Notes: generated from the letters alone by a model not told the origin. Positions 1 through 13,150 are shown, counted from the first letter of the stretch. The stretch: DNA of 64,000 nucleotides from Apostichopus japonicus (GCF_037975245.1 NC_092563.1:15393094-15457093), one strand, 5' to 3'. Numbers and translations: made by a program.

Positions 1-220
1 CTGAGATGTCCGTCGCTGCTATGTACACTGTGTTGTGGGTATTGACCGTAGCTGCATGTATTGACTGTACACTAGTGTCTAATTACCAACGGTAGCAAGC
101 TGTGTGTGTATTTTCTGGGATTGATGGTGGTATCTAACACTTCTGTTACACCTCATTGGAAACTAGGTCAGATTACCAGCATGAGACGTTTCTTTGTGCG
201 TGAGTCTTCACACCCTTTAA
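1..220 (+). mobile_element. MITE-1 copy A (TTAA-bounded MITE, cut by window edge)
   Basis: This is the right-hand ~220 bp of a repeat present six times in the window; the left part lies outside the window. It carries the family landmarks: ctgagatgtcc near the start, the cacactgtgttgtgggta-like core, the gtaattagacactagtg region (seen in reverse), and the terminal gagtcttcacaccctttaa. The 3' end closes with TTAA at 217-220. There is no coding capacity, so it is a non-autonomous element. TTAA duplication with short terminal inverted repeats is typical of piggyBac-type mobilisation, but the superfamily is inferred. Confidence 0.85.
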
Positions 221-3200
221 ACAGAATTATAGTGTGCACTCCAATAGAGCTGAGCCAATTCTGGGTTGATTTAACATACAATAGTATGGTATTGAGTTTA
301 TATGTATTGAATGTAACATGGCCCTATAGCTTTTGACCTTTGACCTTTTTGCAGTGAGGATGGGCTTCTTGGATAGATAATAGCTTTCACTTTTTTAAGT
401 ACATTTGATGTTAGAAACTTGAAGTTGTCAGATATTATCAGAGACTGATGCCATCAGTCACAGATAAAAGATAAAAAAAAAGCTAAGCAAGCCCAGCTGT
501 AATGTACAATAATGATATCAAGGCAAAACTTGTGGGAGGTATTAATATTTGATTGACAACTCAAAGTTTTGGATGAGATAAGCAATATTTGAAAGCTTAC
601 TCATTAAATTTATGAGCAGAGTTTAGAATCAATCTGAAGAGTTAGACAGAGTGTATGGATTTGCTTCATGACATCATAAGGCAGGGAAGTGGGGGGGGGG
701 AGGGTGGGTAGTGAGTCATATGAAAAGCCTCCATGCTTACAGACATTGTGTCATTTTGCAATTAACGGGGATGATATCTCATCGACGGTCGTAGTAATCG
801 TGTGTTTTAATCTCGAGCGTTTTTGAGGTTTAATCTCCTCGGCTATGGCGGTAATCCCTTTGTCGGGGTGCACTAATCTTGAGTTGTACTTGAGAGTAGA
901 GATGATAAGAGGACTATGGCTTTGTGGGTTTATTTTCTTTTTGTATAGTTATTTAGGTCAACTTTCTCCTTTGGAAAAAAACTGTTGCACTGCTCTTTTT
1001 AATACTTTACATGACAGTCGCATCTTTGTGAGATGTTTTGGAGAAGCAAGCATTGTCATTTCTTAGCAGAAAGTGCTGTACGTGCCATAATATTGGCTTG
1101 AAGCTGTATACATGGATTTTCTTTATCATATTTATGATAATTTTTCATTTCTGTTTATATTTTATGGTTTGTAATTAAACTTTGCGTAAAATTATCTTTA
1201 CATAGTTATATGGTGTATTAACCTTGCTCTCCTGAAAGTTCATTTATTAAGGGGATTCCAGGAAGGCAGCTATGCATTTGTTACTTACGATTATCTCAAA
1301 TACGTCAGTTCATTGCGTGAGAGATTGTTAGAGATAAGGGGGCATTTATGTCTGTAGCAAAGGGCAGAGCTGCCCTGCTAGTCCTAAGGAAGGCATCAAT
1401 TTTGACACATTGCTTTCTGTTTATATTGCTTTTCTTATAATGTGTTTACGTTTTGCGAGGTGCAGCAGAGTTCAATGCCAGTACTACTTGTCAGTTGCCT
1501 ATGTATTCACCTCAAGCTGTATCTTTTCTGTTACACATAACGACCATTTATTATGTCTTTTACAAGTTAAATTATATGAATGAAATTATTCTTTTGTTTC
1601 ACAGTTAATTTGTAGTTTGGTCCTCTGTTTTGAGTTGGTCAAAATCCCTTTCTTCCTTTTTGCATTCTCGTCCTGTGGGACCATAAAAATACTGAAAAAA
1701 ACAAACGGCTGCCCTCTATTTATCAAATCTACTTCACCTTGACAGATCTGCACAGATCAACATGTACACACACATTCACACAGCCTTTCAATTTCCTTTT
1801 TTTTCTTCTTTTTTTTTTTGACCAAATATTTCTTTCTGAAAGGAAGTAATTGTTACAAGGTGGATTAAATTTATCTCTCCCTACGTAGTCTAATTTGCAT
1901 AGCATTTATTCCCGATCATTCCTTTTGTAAAGTTTCTCGTCAGTTTTTAACCTACTGTGTGGCACCACCTTCCTTTCCTGTGGTTGCTTTTGAGGTGTGA
2001 AACTCAGTTGGATCTGACCCATTGTACATAGTACTTACATTAAAAGTCATAATTGACAATAATGTGCCTACAAATTAGTTCAAGGAGCACAGAATTGATT
2101 TTGCCCGCGGCAACAATTCTGTTGACAGTGGAAAACATAACCAAGTATAGTGTTTGCGAGTTGCAAATTATGTCTGTTTTATTGGTGCTGCATCAAAGGA
2201 GTTGTATGATCAGGTATTGAGATAAAATTTTATTCATGTGGGCCTTAAAGTGAATTGGTATTGCCCCTACTCCTGTCCCCCCTTCCCCTTCCCATATACC
2301 TCTGTTGCCAACAGAAAATACTTTTAACACTTTTATTCTTTCCTTGCCATGAATCCTCCCTGCATTATAAAGTTTGCTGGGATCAGGAGTTACCTGGCAA
2401 TAGTATCCAAATACTTGAAGGGAGAGGTGGAAGGGGAACTGGGAAGGGGCAGGGGAGGAAACAAATTGACCATGTTGGAAGGAAAAAGTATGTGACGAGT
2501 GTGAGAGCCAGAGTGGGAGAGGAGAACTGAGATAAAGTTATAAATCAAATATAGATAAATTTATATCCTAAAAGTGCCATTTGCAACCAACCATTCAAAC
2601 TTTGAGAGTGGTACCCATAGCTATGTTAAGAGCAGAGTTTAGGAATATGGTTAAGCTGGATGGTTGGGCAGGCCGGATGAGAGCGGGGTGTGGGGGTCTG
2701 GGCCGGGGGGTCAGAGGGTGTTACAACTCTGGGTCAAATTAAGGGGCCTGAGAGAATTTGAAATGGCCCGGTAAAGAATATTGTATTCTCACTTTTTCAG
2801 AATTCACTTGAGAAAACATGAAGAGGGCAAAATAGGAGGGGCAGTCACATAATTGGCCCTAGGGCCATACCTGGTACTCAGTGTCTCTGGGTTAGGGTAT
2901 TAGAATACATTCCTATTTTATTTGGTCTGGTTTTGCTACCAATGTCCTTGATGGTCAAGCGTTGTTCCATTTAGACTTTAAGCTATGATTTTCAGGAGGC
3001 AAAACCCTTGCTACTGTATGGCATTAATAAAAAATATATAAATTTTATCACACAGTCACAAGTGACTACTAGTCTGAAATCCAAATCACAAAATCCCTTG
3101 TTTTTCTTCTTTGGTTCATTTTAATAAAACTTGACTAGACTAGCTCATGAACTGCATAACATAATGGGAGTATATTTGTTGAATAGCAGTAAAGAAAAAT

Positions 3201-3876
3201 TATATCCCAAATCAGCTCGACATGCACACTGCTTTAAAAGCTGCAGCTTCTTAAGATATAGAAGCGGGCTGCGGTGCAAGACCTGTCCCGCGAGCACAAC
3301 TGCACCAGTCAAGATTAATCAGCACGAAACCAGCTCCTTTTGATAAGTGTCAACAGGAGAGCGTTGAGGGAGAGAAATACTGTTGCAATTATATACAAGA
3401 TCATATTACTTGTTCGGTTACTCTATCAGATAATGTCTTTGATCAAAGATGGCTATTTATGTATTTCTTTCCAGGGTTCACCATGGGGGGGGGGGGGGGG
3501 AGAGGCTTAGACACTAAGACAGCCTTTTCCTTTTTGTGCATGGTGGTCCACAGGTGCTCCATGTACCGGCAGATATTCCTTACCACCTGAAATTCCTCCT
3601 AGGTGCATCGGTAGGCAGAACAGAAATGGTGGGACCGTTGAAAGATGACAAATCTGGTCAGAATTACTGCCAACATTTACCAGTTTAAGTAGGAGTAAAA
3701 TTGCATTGACCTGGCAGGCCAAGCTATCCTGAAGTGATCATTTCAGCAAAAATAAATATGGAGGAAGGTATGAAGGGTGGGGGGGGAGGAATTAACTCCA
3801 AATTAATGTTTTGGTAAGGTTATGGTTGTTGATTTGTCCCTGGCAACATCACTTAGAGCCTGACCAGTTGCTACAA
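221..3876. other. AT-rich non-coding stretch
   Basis: I see no supported exon, RNA gene or intact element here. There are short G runs (about 691-700 and a 15-base run at 3486-3500), a poly-T tract near 1800-1820, and a purine-rich segment near 2395-2525. Stop codons are frequent in all frames. CpG is sparse relative to TpG/CpA, matching the rest of the left third. Confidence 0.6.
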
Positions 3877-4200
3877 CAACATTCTCAATGTTCCTGCCTT
3901 CACTGAAGATTTTCTTCCTTATGCTTTTTTTTATTGGGGGGGGGAGGAGGATAAGATATTGAGGGAGGGGGGATGGGACACCATATGTCTCGGAATGGTC
4001 CTGCTAGATGTAGGCAGATACTGAATCCAGACACCAAACAACATTCTCAATGTTCCTGCCCTCACTGAAGATTTTCTTCCTTATGCTTTTTTTTATTGGG
4101 GGGAGGGGGGGGTAAGATATTGAGAGAGGGGGATGGGGCAGCGACTGTCTCAGAATGATCCTGCTAGGTGTAGGCAGATACTGAATCCAGACACCAAACA
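3877..4200. repeat. Tandem duplication, two 162-bp units
   Basis: Two adjacent near-identical copies start at 3877 and 4039, each beginning caacattctcaatgttcctg and ending cagacaccaaaca. The units differ mainly in a poly-G/A block in the middle, which also varies in length. The duplication is recent by its high identity. There is no coding content beyond short chance ORFs. Confidence 0.9.
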
Positions 4201-5869
4201 ATGTTTTTCGTTGTTCATATGAAGCTTAAAGGAAAATGTTTTTCCGTGAGTTGATTAAAATGGAAAAAAACAAATGGATTAACAATAACATTTAGGTTTG
4301 AACTGAAAGGCTAGACACTTTCATCTTCAATTTACCCTTTCAGCATTTCAAATTTAGTTTTTCAAATTTAGCATGAATATTGAAACTGGAAAAGCTTCAG
4401 TGTAGAAACATTACTACGAAACATTCAAATTTTGTCTATTTTCTTGAAATATGACATGTATCAAGTCTCAAGTTTTCTATCCAAAGTCTCCAGGCTTTAG
4501 AGTGTAGTAACCTTGACATTGAGAACACTGAATGTGACAAGTTTCTGACAAGATTGACTAGCATGATATATGTTTACTTCTTCAAACTTTTTGATTCGAA
4601 ATCATGTACGGAGAACTCGGTCGTTTAAAGGGATTTGTGGATCCATTGTTGTAGCTGGCATCTAATGAAATGAGGTGTTTGTGGGGCAAATTCTAATTTG
4701 TTTTGCGAAGTTCAAATAGGAAAAGGCGCAGAGGTAGAATGGAAAGGAAACCTGGTTTAACCTGACCTTGTTCTGGAAAACGGAAAAAAATGTTCTACGA
4801 AGAATACTGTCCAAATATTGGGAACTAAAAAAAAATATAAGGTCAGAGCAGCACCTATAAATGAATTGTTGTTTAGTATATTGACCTTGCTAAGCTATTC
4901 AATTTGAGAACCTTCAGCCCTCCCAGTTATTTTGCCACTTGCTGGAAAAAACAAATACTTTGGGAATTGCTATGTACCTCTGCTTGCTTCGGGCTTCAGT
5001 CGGGCCAACGTTTTATCGTCTGTGTACATGGTTTTTACCTTCAAGTGGTGCTTGTGAAATGCCTTTTGTTATTGGAGTCAATTATACTATTGTTGGAATT
5101 TGTTTGGGTGAAAGGGGGGTCTATTAAGGTAAACAATAGGTAGGGTACTCCACTAACAAAACTGGAGGAGTGCCTGGCCTTGCTTTTGACGGCTGCTAAG
5201 TGGAAAAGATTAAAACCCTTAAATTGGAAGTTCATTCCTCTGTCTTACAAATAAATACTTTGTAAATTTACTTTTCGGAAAAGGGAGGAAAAGAAAAGAA
5301 ATTCAAACAACAAATACACACGGTAACAATTAAAATTTTCCAAAGGTCAAGAGATTAAGCTAATCCTCTGTTGTTATTGTTTTTGTAATATGAAACAGAT
5401 AGAACTGTTTTTGTTGTTGTTATGATTTTTAAAGACCAAAGCCGCAGACATAGTCGTTTAAAGAGTAAACAGACACACAGATTGTCCTTGGAGTATATTG
5501 ATGTTAATGTGTAAAAATATTTAAAAATATCAACTGAATTGGTCACCATTTTTTTTCCTTTTTTTTTTTGTGCAAATATACCCTAAACAGTTTCAATAAG
5601 TAGCCAATTATAAATAAATAACATCAAATAAATGAATGGAGATTAAAAGTGACCACTTGTAATCCTAGCGTTTTTGTGAGCAATGCTACTTAGCAGCTGG
5701 AGTTTGCACAGAATTTGCCACAATCTGGTGCTACGATGAAATTAGGCATAAACATACAAAATTTAAAAAAAAACACAAAAAATGTAAGTGTAAAATATTT
5801 ATGGGAAACAAAATGTTCTTTATGTCTGTTCGCTTGCTATTTATTATTTAGATTTACAGTCTTGTTCAA
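4201..5869. other. AT-rich non-coding stretch
   Basis: No exon, element or RNA gene is recognisable. The stretch contains poly-A and poly-T tracts (for example around 5551-5571) and only short chance ORFs on both strands, none with recognisable domain content or paired splice sites. Confidence 0.55.
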
Positions 5870-6366
5870 GGCCAACTATTGGAGATTAAGTACCTTGCCC
5901 AAGGACATCTAGCGCAATGATCTGGCCAGGACTCAAACCTGCAATCCTTAGATCCCAAGTCCACTGTCTTAAAGGCATTGAAGACTCGCCCCAAACCATG
6001 TGCCACCCTCTCAAAAAGTTAACTTTCCGTTGCTTGCAAGTGAAGTTTTTTTCTTGTCGCTACAAAATACAGACAATAATGAAACGTGATACCTTGTTCT
6101 TTCCTTGTTCTTTCCTTGATCTTTTTATCTAGACCTGAGATGTCCATCGCTGCTATGTACACTGTGTTGTGGGTAATGACTGTAGCTGCATGTTTTGACT
6201 GTACACTAGTGTCTAATTACTGACGGTAGCAAGCTGTGTGTGTATTTTCTGGGAGCGATGGTGGTGTCTAATACTTCTGTTACACCTCATTCGAAACTAG
6301 GTCAGGTTACCGGCATGAGACTTTTCTTTGTCGCGAGTCTTCACTCCCTTTAATCACTTGACCACA
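5870..6366 (-). mobile_element. SINE-1 copy (tRNA-derived), interrupted by MITE-1
   Basis: Read on the minus strand, this is the 5' end of a tRNA-like SINE. Box B corresponds to the plus-strand ggactcaaacctg near 5930, and the anticodon-arm-like region to ctttagatcccaagtccact-type sequence. The homologous, uninterrupted copy lies at about 30290-30475. The SINE is split: its sequence runs to TTAA at 5969-5972, is broken by MITE-1 copy B, and resumes after TTAA at 6350-6353 with tcacttgacca, the box A region. A poly-C run follows, as it does in the other copy. Confidence 0.8.
5969..6353 (+). mobile_element. MITE-1 copy B, full length, with TTAA target duplication
   Basis: This is a complete MITE-1 element bounded by TTAA on both sides (5969-5972 and 6350-6353). 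The left end reads ttaaaggcattgaagactcg and the right end is a close inverted match (agtcttcactccctttaa). It sits inside a SINE-1 copy. Comparison with the uninterrupted SINE at 30455-30469 shows that a single TTAA in the target became two, direct evidence of insertion with TTAA duplication. Confidence 0.93.
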
Positions 6367-6934
6367 TTCCCCCCCCCCCCTCCCAACCTTTGTTGATTAA
6401 TGTAAATGAATATTTATCTACACCGGTAATTTATCATTTCTTTGACCTGAATCAGCTCTATGATATCATCAGATTGTACCAACTACCTATGCAAAAACAA
6501 AGCAGCATTATAAACAATGAATGCAAAAATTATATTCCTTTCCTTTTTCTTTTTATACATGAGATACCTTGTAGAGCTTAAGACTTAAATTTTGGAAAAA
6601 GTAACAAAGTTGTATTTTTTTCAGCAGCATTCCTTTAGACAGGAAGCTTATAAGTTGAACCTGATATGCTGCTTATCAGTAAAAATAAATATCTTAGTGG
6701 GAGACATTTCCTGCTGGGAATAAAGACTAAATACAAATAAAAGGATTTTAAAAATATATTGAAGAAGTGTTAAAAACAAGCAAGATGCTTCGACATGAGT
6801 GTGAAACAACGGCGGCGTTGACTAAAAAAAAGAAAGACATCGCATTCCTTCTTTTCTAAGCACTTTTTCTTTACAGTATCGCAAAGTTTCTGAAATTGTT
6901 TGATATAATTGTTGTAGGGGTTGTGTAGAATGCT

Positions 6935-7176
6935 TTGAAGGGTGTGAAGACTCGTGCAAAAAGAAACGTCTAATGCCGGTAATCTGACCACAGCACAGTG
7001 TACAAACGATACAGCGATGGACATCTCAGGTCCAGCTAAAGTTAACAAGGTATCACGTTTCATTACTGTACTGTCTGCATTTTGTAGTGACGAGAAAAAC
7101 TTCAATTGCAAGCAACGGAAAGTTAACTTTTCAAGATGGCGGCACGCTGTTTGGGGCAAGTCTTCAATGCCTTTAA
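6935..7176 (-). mobile_element. MITE-1 copy C, internally deleted
   Basis: Inverted relative to copies A, B, E and F. The left end (6935) has a mutated TTGA in place of TTAA, followed by agggtgtgaagactcg; the right end has cttcaatgcctttaa with TTAA at 7173-7176. About 130 bp of the family's interior is missing between gtaatctgacc and acagcacagtg. It contains aagatggcggc at 7133-7143. The chance ORFs on both strands over this copy are not genes. Confidence 0.9.
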
Positions 7177-7880
7177 AATAGTCAAGTTTGGAAGAAAAAA
7201 AAGTTTCCTTTCCCATTTACTGATGGGATCTGGAGTGAAGCTATGAGAGAGGATATAGAGATAGTTGTTGGTTCATGTAAAGTTTATATAATAAGGAAGA
7301 TTTACACCCCCACCCCCCCCCCCCCCCACAATACCAACCTTCTTGGTTGACCACCATTCATCAATATAGTCAATTTTTAAATACCTCTCAATGTAAACTA
7401 AGATAAGATTATGAAGCTGTTAATGAATGCGTTGTTTAGTAGTTTTTCAACCTCCTGGACAGTAAGACCAGTAAAATGGAGAGATTACTACCTGGGGAAT
7501 ATTGTGATTTGTTCCTGGCATCAGTTGATAAAACATATCATAATTTATGGGAATGGTTAGCCAATTCAGTCACCTTGTATTGATAACCTTCTCAATCATG
7601 GCTATATGGTTAAATACCAATATTTTTGAAGTGTCACCCTGGGATTTTTTGGCTTTGGCCTTCTGCTTAATAAATGGCATGAGAAAATTAGCAATGTGTG
7701 CAAAAGTTCATGTTCAAAATTTTATTTTTTATTCATATGCAAATTGTACAGAAAATAATTATCATATAAGTGTGGAACAAAAAGATTTTTACATATGAAG
7801 GAGACTTGAAAAGCATATATGTTTGACAATGCTAGTGACCTTCGAAAAGTAAGAATACATATAAATATATAAACAAAGAG

Positions 7881-8125
7881 TGTTGAGCATTAGCTCAGTG
7901 GTTAACGCCGGTGCCTTCCAATCATAGGGTGCCCGGTACGAGTCACTCTCAGATCAATGTATGTCGTCCAGTTACAGAGTTGTTGAAAATTGACAATTCA
8001 TGATCATGGATGTTTAATATGAATCTAAGAGAGTGACTTCTGTCAGCTTGCGGCTTTGATAAGCCAATAAGGCTTCTTTGCGAGTTCCTGCTTGCAGGAG
8101 GATCTAAAATTCATACATACATACA
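7881..8125 (+). mobile_element. SINE-2 copy a (tRNA-derived, CATA tail)
   Basis: The head looks like a tRNA: an A-box-like tagctcagtggttaacg at 7891-7907 and a B-box-like ggtacgagtca at 7935-7945, 28 bp apart as in a Pol III internal promoter. A ~170-bp tRNA-unrelated body follows, with the landmark gcttgcggctttgataagcc, ending in a (CATA)n tail at 8110-8125. A second, 5'-truncated copy lies at 58656-58770 on the opposite strand. The B box has one deviation from ggttcgagtc, so present-day transcription is uncertain. Confidence 0.85.
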
Positions 8126-11100
8126 AGAGAAAGGGGCATTTATAGGCAAATACACACACGCATACTCCCTCTCATGCACATGCACCCCCACACACAAATT
8201 TGTGGTAAGGTAGGCTGATTAGTGATGATTTGTAAGCTTGAAAGGTATCAAAGAATTTAAGCTTTTTTGACATTTGCAGGGAACCCTTGCCAGAGATGCA
8301 GCTCTGTTATTATTTAGTAGAAGTTAAACCATGTTTTTTGTTTTGAATTAAGATCAGAAGTGAAGAGCATGCATAACTGGCATAAAGTGTGGGGGGGGAG
8401 GGCACTAGCTCAGCAACAAAGTTTGATCAGGTCCCAAATATTAATGAAGTTTAGCTTTGTCATTTCATTTTTCTCTCGAAGAAATGAGTTCTCCTGTTTA
8501 AATTCTAGTCTCCACACTTGTCCTAGTTTCTGTGATTTTTTTTTGTTTTTTTTGGGGGGGGGTTTCATTTTTCCAACACATTTCTATCTCCTCGTCACTT
8601 GAGATCACTACACTATTCAATATATTGGAGAATATGTGCAAACTATTCTATCTCTCTTTTGTTGGAGTCTTAATTATTAAAAAGAAAAAAAATTGGTAGT
8701 ATGACCGTGTAAAATTCTTGTCTATGGGTATATGATGGCTGCTTGCAGTGTTTCAGTCAGACAGTAAATAATAAACAGATAGATATTTTTTTTTCTCTCT
8801 CCTATCAAAGTGAGATGCACCCATAACATAAACAGACCAAAACAAAAACATTAATGGACTGTGCAGTGCTTTTCAACACTCTTTCAACCTGTTTGTAACC
8901 TTCTCTTCAAACCAAAACTGTGTTGCGACCGATGGTAAGGCCTGTAGATGACATCACAAGCAACCAACCGTAAGTGCCGTAGGAGAAAACGTTTGTCTGT
9001 CAATTAGAGCAACAAAAAACTACTAAATCTCAGAGGTTTTTTTTCCAGATATGAAACGATCGAGATATTGATAACGACTGAAAAGGATCCATTCATCGGT
9101 TCAGACTAAGCATTGGTTAAGAGAGGAAGTCGACTCGTGTTCTCGTTAATCAACACTGTCCTAGCCCACCGTGAAAAGGATGGTGGTTGTGAGGGGGAAG
9201 GAAATTGGAACCTCTTTAAAACATGTACCTCTAAAACATATCATTCAGTAGTAATCCCCTATTTAATTTGTTTTTATCGTTCACTCTCTTTTTTTCGCCC
9301 CTGTTGCTATGTGATTATCTGGATGAAGTTTTCAACTGATGGTAGGGTACTAAGAGGCAGGTGAGGAAGGTTATCTCTCCTAAAGAGGAGAGTTACAACT
9401 CATCGACAAGAGATTCAGTTGAGTGAGGCCAAACTGCACGTTCCACCAATTTCAGTGCTCCCTAAATCAAGAGTACACTGGCTAGAAGTAGAGCGGGCTC
9501 AACTCTTCCAGAATCGGCCCCCTTTAGTGCCCCTCAAAACCAAATCAAGAACTGGTGGCTAGCAGCAGACCTTGATTTTCCAGTCAGTTGGGCCAATTTT
9601 TTCAAAAAAATGCTTAAAATACTTTGCTTTCATCTCAGTTAAGTTACATTATCATATTAGTACCATTATTACCATTTGTATACAGAACAAGCTAATTTTG
9701 AAATTGTATACAAAAAAAAAATTGATTCATGCATATCACAGTCAAGTAACTGTATGTGTGCCTTTACAGTGTGTGAAAATAGCAAATTTTGATGATTAGG
9801 TCAAATTTGGCAAATTGCTATATCAAACCTGGGCCCATGGTTTGAGAGCACATTAAAACATGATATTGGTCAAGGTTGTCAAGATCAAAATGGTCAGAAA
9901 GGTGTGTAGTGATTTACTGCTGTATATATTGTCTAAATTAGAAGTTTTTTTCTCTACCCCCAATCATTCCCCTCCCCCCTCCCCCGTCTCCCTCCTTTAA
10001 GATTATCCCCATGGTAGGTCATAACTGCGTAACTGAATTTCAATGTGTCTTATCACTATAATTGAATTTGAATGATATAGCTCACCAACGAAATCAGCTA
10101 ACTTACATTGACTTGTTGACAGTAACAACAAATGTTTTAACCTTAGAACCTCTCTCCCTTCACTATACATGTTTAGACCTGTCAGCTATGTTTATTTTGT
10201 CTTGTCAGATACACAACTGAATGTTTTATGTGGGTTATGATTAACATATCAGGTGGTATCTACCACATCAAATTTATTGACCAGGACCACACTAGCATTA
10301 AAGTGAATCTGGCTGTCCCTTACTCCTCTATAAAGTCATTTTTCCTCCTCTAATAAATTGATTCACTTATCAAACAACTTTTACCCCCCATGTGACCAGT
10401 TGAGTAGCAAAAGTTGGCCAAAATTAGTCCATTGCACCCTGCACAACCTCCCCCCCCCCACCATGAAGCGAAAAAAAAAATATCACAAGTCAAACCAAGC
10501 CAATGTGGCCAAGTTGGCATCTGTATAAACTTGACAGTTATTAAATGACAATATAATCTCTGGCATTTTGATGTGGTATAGGTTTAATGAATACCGATAC
10601 CTTGAAAACCGCAAATATTTGCTACACCCGAGTTGATGGAGGATGAGTTAGCAGAGAGAAAACATTTTTACTGTTTTCTGACAATTCCAGCATCAGGGGA
10701 CCACTTCTTTCAAATTAAGTAACTTGTGGGATCAGGCTATCATTTTTATCTCAATACATTACATGTATAGAGATATTGTAACAGTAAGTGGGACTTTCTC
10801 TTCTCTTAAAAATTTTTCAGCGTCTTCAAACAAAGTTCTTTTTCTCTGGAATTTCCAGAGCAAGAATATATCATATAGACCAACAAAAGTTACTATTTTT
10901 TATTGCAGAATTGTATCTCATTCTGTGACTTTTTCACCGATTTATGTCCAAATCGGGCCAATTTGGACTGAAAACACACTTTGTCAGACCTGTTTTGCAC
11001 ACGCTCCAAAACTTATGTTTTATGAAAGAGAATAGAATAGAACTGTCTTTCAACAGTGGTATCGTCTAAGATAGGGTCCTATGTATTATATATTTTATTA

Positions 11101-11435
11101 AAATTTAAAACTTTCATTTGTTGTTTACAGGTAGGTATTAATAAGAATTTTACTAGCTGCATATGACATTTAATGGCTTTTATTTGCTTTATTTGATGTT
11201 TAAATGATTTTTCTTTCTTAAAACAACACTGAGCTGCCGCCCCTACTTTTAGTAAAAAGGTCCGTTTTTGATGATTAAGCCCCGCCCCCAAGTCTGTTTT
11301 GTAGCAGATTGGCTATGACTCATAACAGCTACATGTTAGATATACGAAAATGGCTACCCTCGCGAACAATTTTCTGTTCTGTAGTTAGGTACGCGAGGTG
11401 TTAGTGTATTGCATGCTAATTACATTCTGTACTGC
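8126..11435. other. AT-rich non-coding stretch
   Basis: No exon, RNA gene or bounded element is supported. Visible features are poly-G/T near 8538-8560, a pyrimidine-rich block near 9950-10000, a poly-C run near 10449 and scattered short ORFs without splice context or recognisable domains. Confidence 0.55.
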
Positions 11436-11443
11436 TGAATTCT

Positions 11444-13090
11444 AGGGTTGGGCGATATTTGCTTTTTAATGTCACGATAAATTGTTCAAAAATTATCGCG
11501 ATATTTCGATAATTACGATAATTTTTTCTTGTTGTTTTTAGTGTGTTCACGAACACACTAAAAACAACTGCCGATTTCCCACCGGTGTTTTCGCGCAGCA
11601 AACACACCGAGCATAATGGCGTGGGGTTCAGGGGCCCGCCTTAGAGCCCCGTTGGGGTCAAGGGGTGGAACCCCTTGTGGGGGTCCAGGGGCGAAGGCCC
11701 CCGGAAAAGTTAAGTATTTAAGCGTGTCTGGCGATAAAAAAATTCGCAATTGAGGATTCAAAATACTGACTAACTTTATGAATTTAAATTGTCACGAAAC
11801 TGATGAAAGTTTTAAAATGACAAGTTAGAGTAGCTATATTATGTGATAAAATGAAAAGAGAATTATTCTGTCTTACAATCTTTATAAAGTTTAACTTACA
11901 AAACTGTCGTTATTATGAAACAAACTACGTTCGACAAAGCCCGTTTCTAGACTGCCTAACAATCAGTTTACAACTGCAGTGTTTAACCGTACTTATCACG
12001 ATAGGCTACATGTGCTTCGAATTTTCCCAGGTACAGTACTTTGCAAAACAACCCCCCTGTCTAACACCTGTTTGTTAACATTTTTGGCACGGTTCCAAAA
12101 AACTTTTCATGGAGTAAACTATTTTGGCTCCACTCTAGAGTTAATTAGGTCTGTCAGTAAAGGGTTAAAGTTATGCGAAATATTATCTTAGACGTTCAAG
12201 GAAAGTAGGTAATATCCCCGTAACATTAAGGTAAGTAAAACACACCTCAAGTCAACCGACTCCTCCGCATGAACAAAACAATATTTTCCCCATGATACAC
12301 GAGGCACAGTCTATACCATACAGACATAGCACGATATCAAGGCCTCAATAGCTACAGTATGGCCATCTTTATGAAAGTAAACCTTGTAATTCCATATTTT
12401 AGGCCACCAGGCGTGATTAACTTAATGCTAAATATTGTTTCCATGTCCTTGTAGAAATCGTCAACTTCGCAAAATACAATTAGTTGTGTTTTTGTTGTTA
12501 CGTGAGATCCGTAACCGACGAAGTGGCTAGGCTATTTACTATACACTTAACTATGGTAGGATATTATTATTTTTTTTTGGAAATTCTAGAGAATACTTTC
12601 TTCTCCCCCCGCTTTACACCAGATGTGGTCTTCTGGTTTATTCATAAATGGGTATACTAGAGCCTTGTTTACATGACACTTGTTGCATTTAGCACGATAT
12701 GCCAGTTTCGCGTGAATTTTTCGAAAGTATTTTGCTCGAGTTTCGTAAAATTAGAAAGGTGTACCAACTTACTTTTCGTACACAATTGGTAATTTCTCTA
12801 CTGATTTTCAGAGTTTTGTTCTCTATACAGTCAATGTTGTAAAGGACGGGTTTTTTACGAAGTTCAAAAGTCAGTAAATGAAGTTGATAAACTTTATTTC
12901 TTTTCAACTTTCTTAACCATGGAATGCTAGAATAACATTTACACATAAAACGGAGAATTTTTTTTCTACATTTATTTCAAATTTCTTTCACAAGAAATTA
13001 TCGTCATTTGTTCAATCCTCAAAAAATATCGTCTTCAAAAAAAATTATCGCGATAATAATAATTTTCGATATATCGCCCAACCCTACCAG
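11444..13090. mobile_element. Non-autonomous hAT-like element, 1.65 kb, with 8-bp target duplication
   Basis: The ends are inverted repeats: agggttgggcgatat on the left and atatcgcccaaccctaccag on the right. The same 8 bp, tgaattct, lies immediately outside both ends (11436-11443 and 13091-13098), the duplication length of hAT transposons. Subterminal AT-rich sequence also contains inverted tatcgcgata-type motifs at both sides. No transposase-length ORF is present. Inside are a near-perfect 38-bp palindrome (11531-11568) and a GC-rich block (about 11620-11705) rich in ggggtcc/aggggc motifs. Superfamily assignment rests on duplication length and end structure. Confidence 0.8.
11531..11568. repeat. 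Palindrome with 18-bp arms, 2-base loop
   Basis: The arms 11531-11548 and 11551-11568 are exact reverse complements (gttgtttttagtgtgttc and its complement), separated by ac. It lies ~90 bp inside the left end of the hAT-like element and could extrude as a cruciform or mark the end of a nested fold-back insertion. Confidence 0.95.
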
Positions 13091-13150
13091 TGAATTCTAC
13101 GTAGTGCATTTAATTTATATTAGGCCTTCGTTTTTGTAACATCCATTTAA

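Noticed and set aside
1262-1316. Possible exon (frame EGSYAFVTYDYLKYV) between an AG and gtgaga
   Set aside because: Weak pyrimidine tract before the acceptor and no partner exon in phase nearby; too thin to annotate.
6770-7216. 148-codon minus-strand ORF
   Set aside because: Mostly covers MITE-1 copy C and its flank; composed of repeat sequence.
7881-7950. A genuine tRNA gene
   Set aside because: Boxes A and B are present but the sequence continues into a repeated body and CATA tail, so it is a SINE head.
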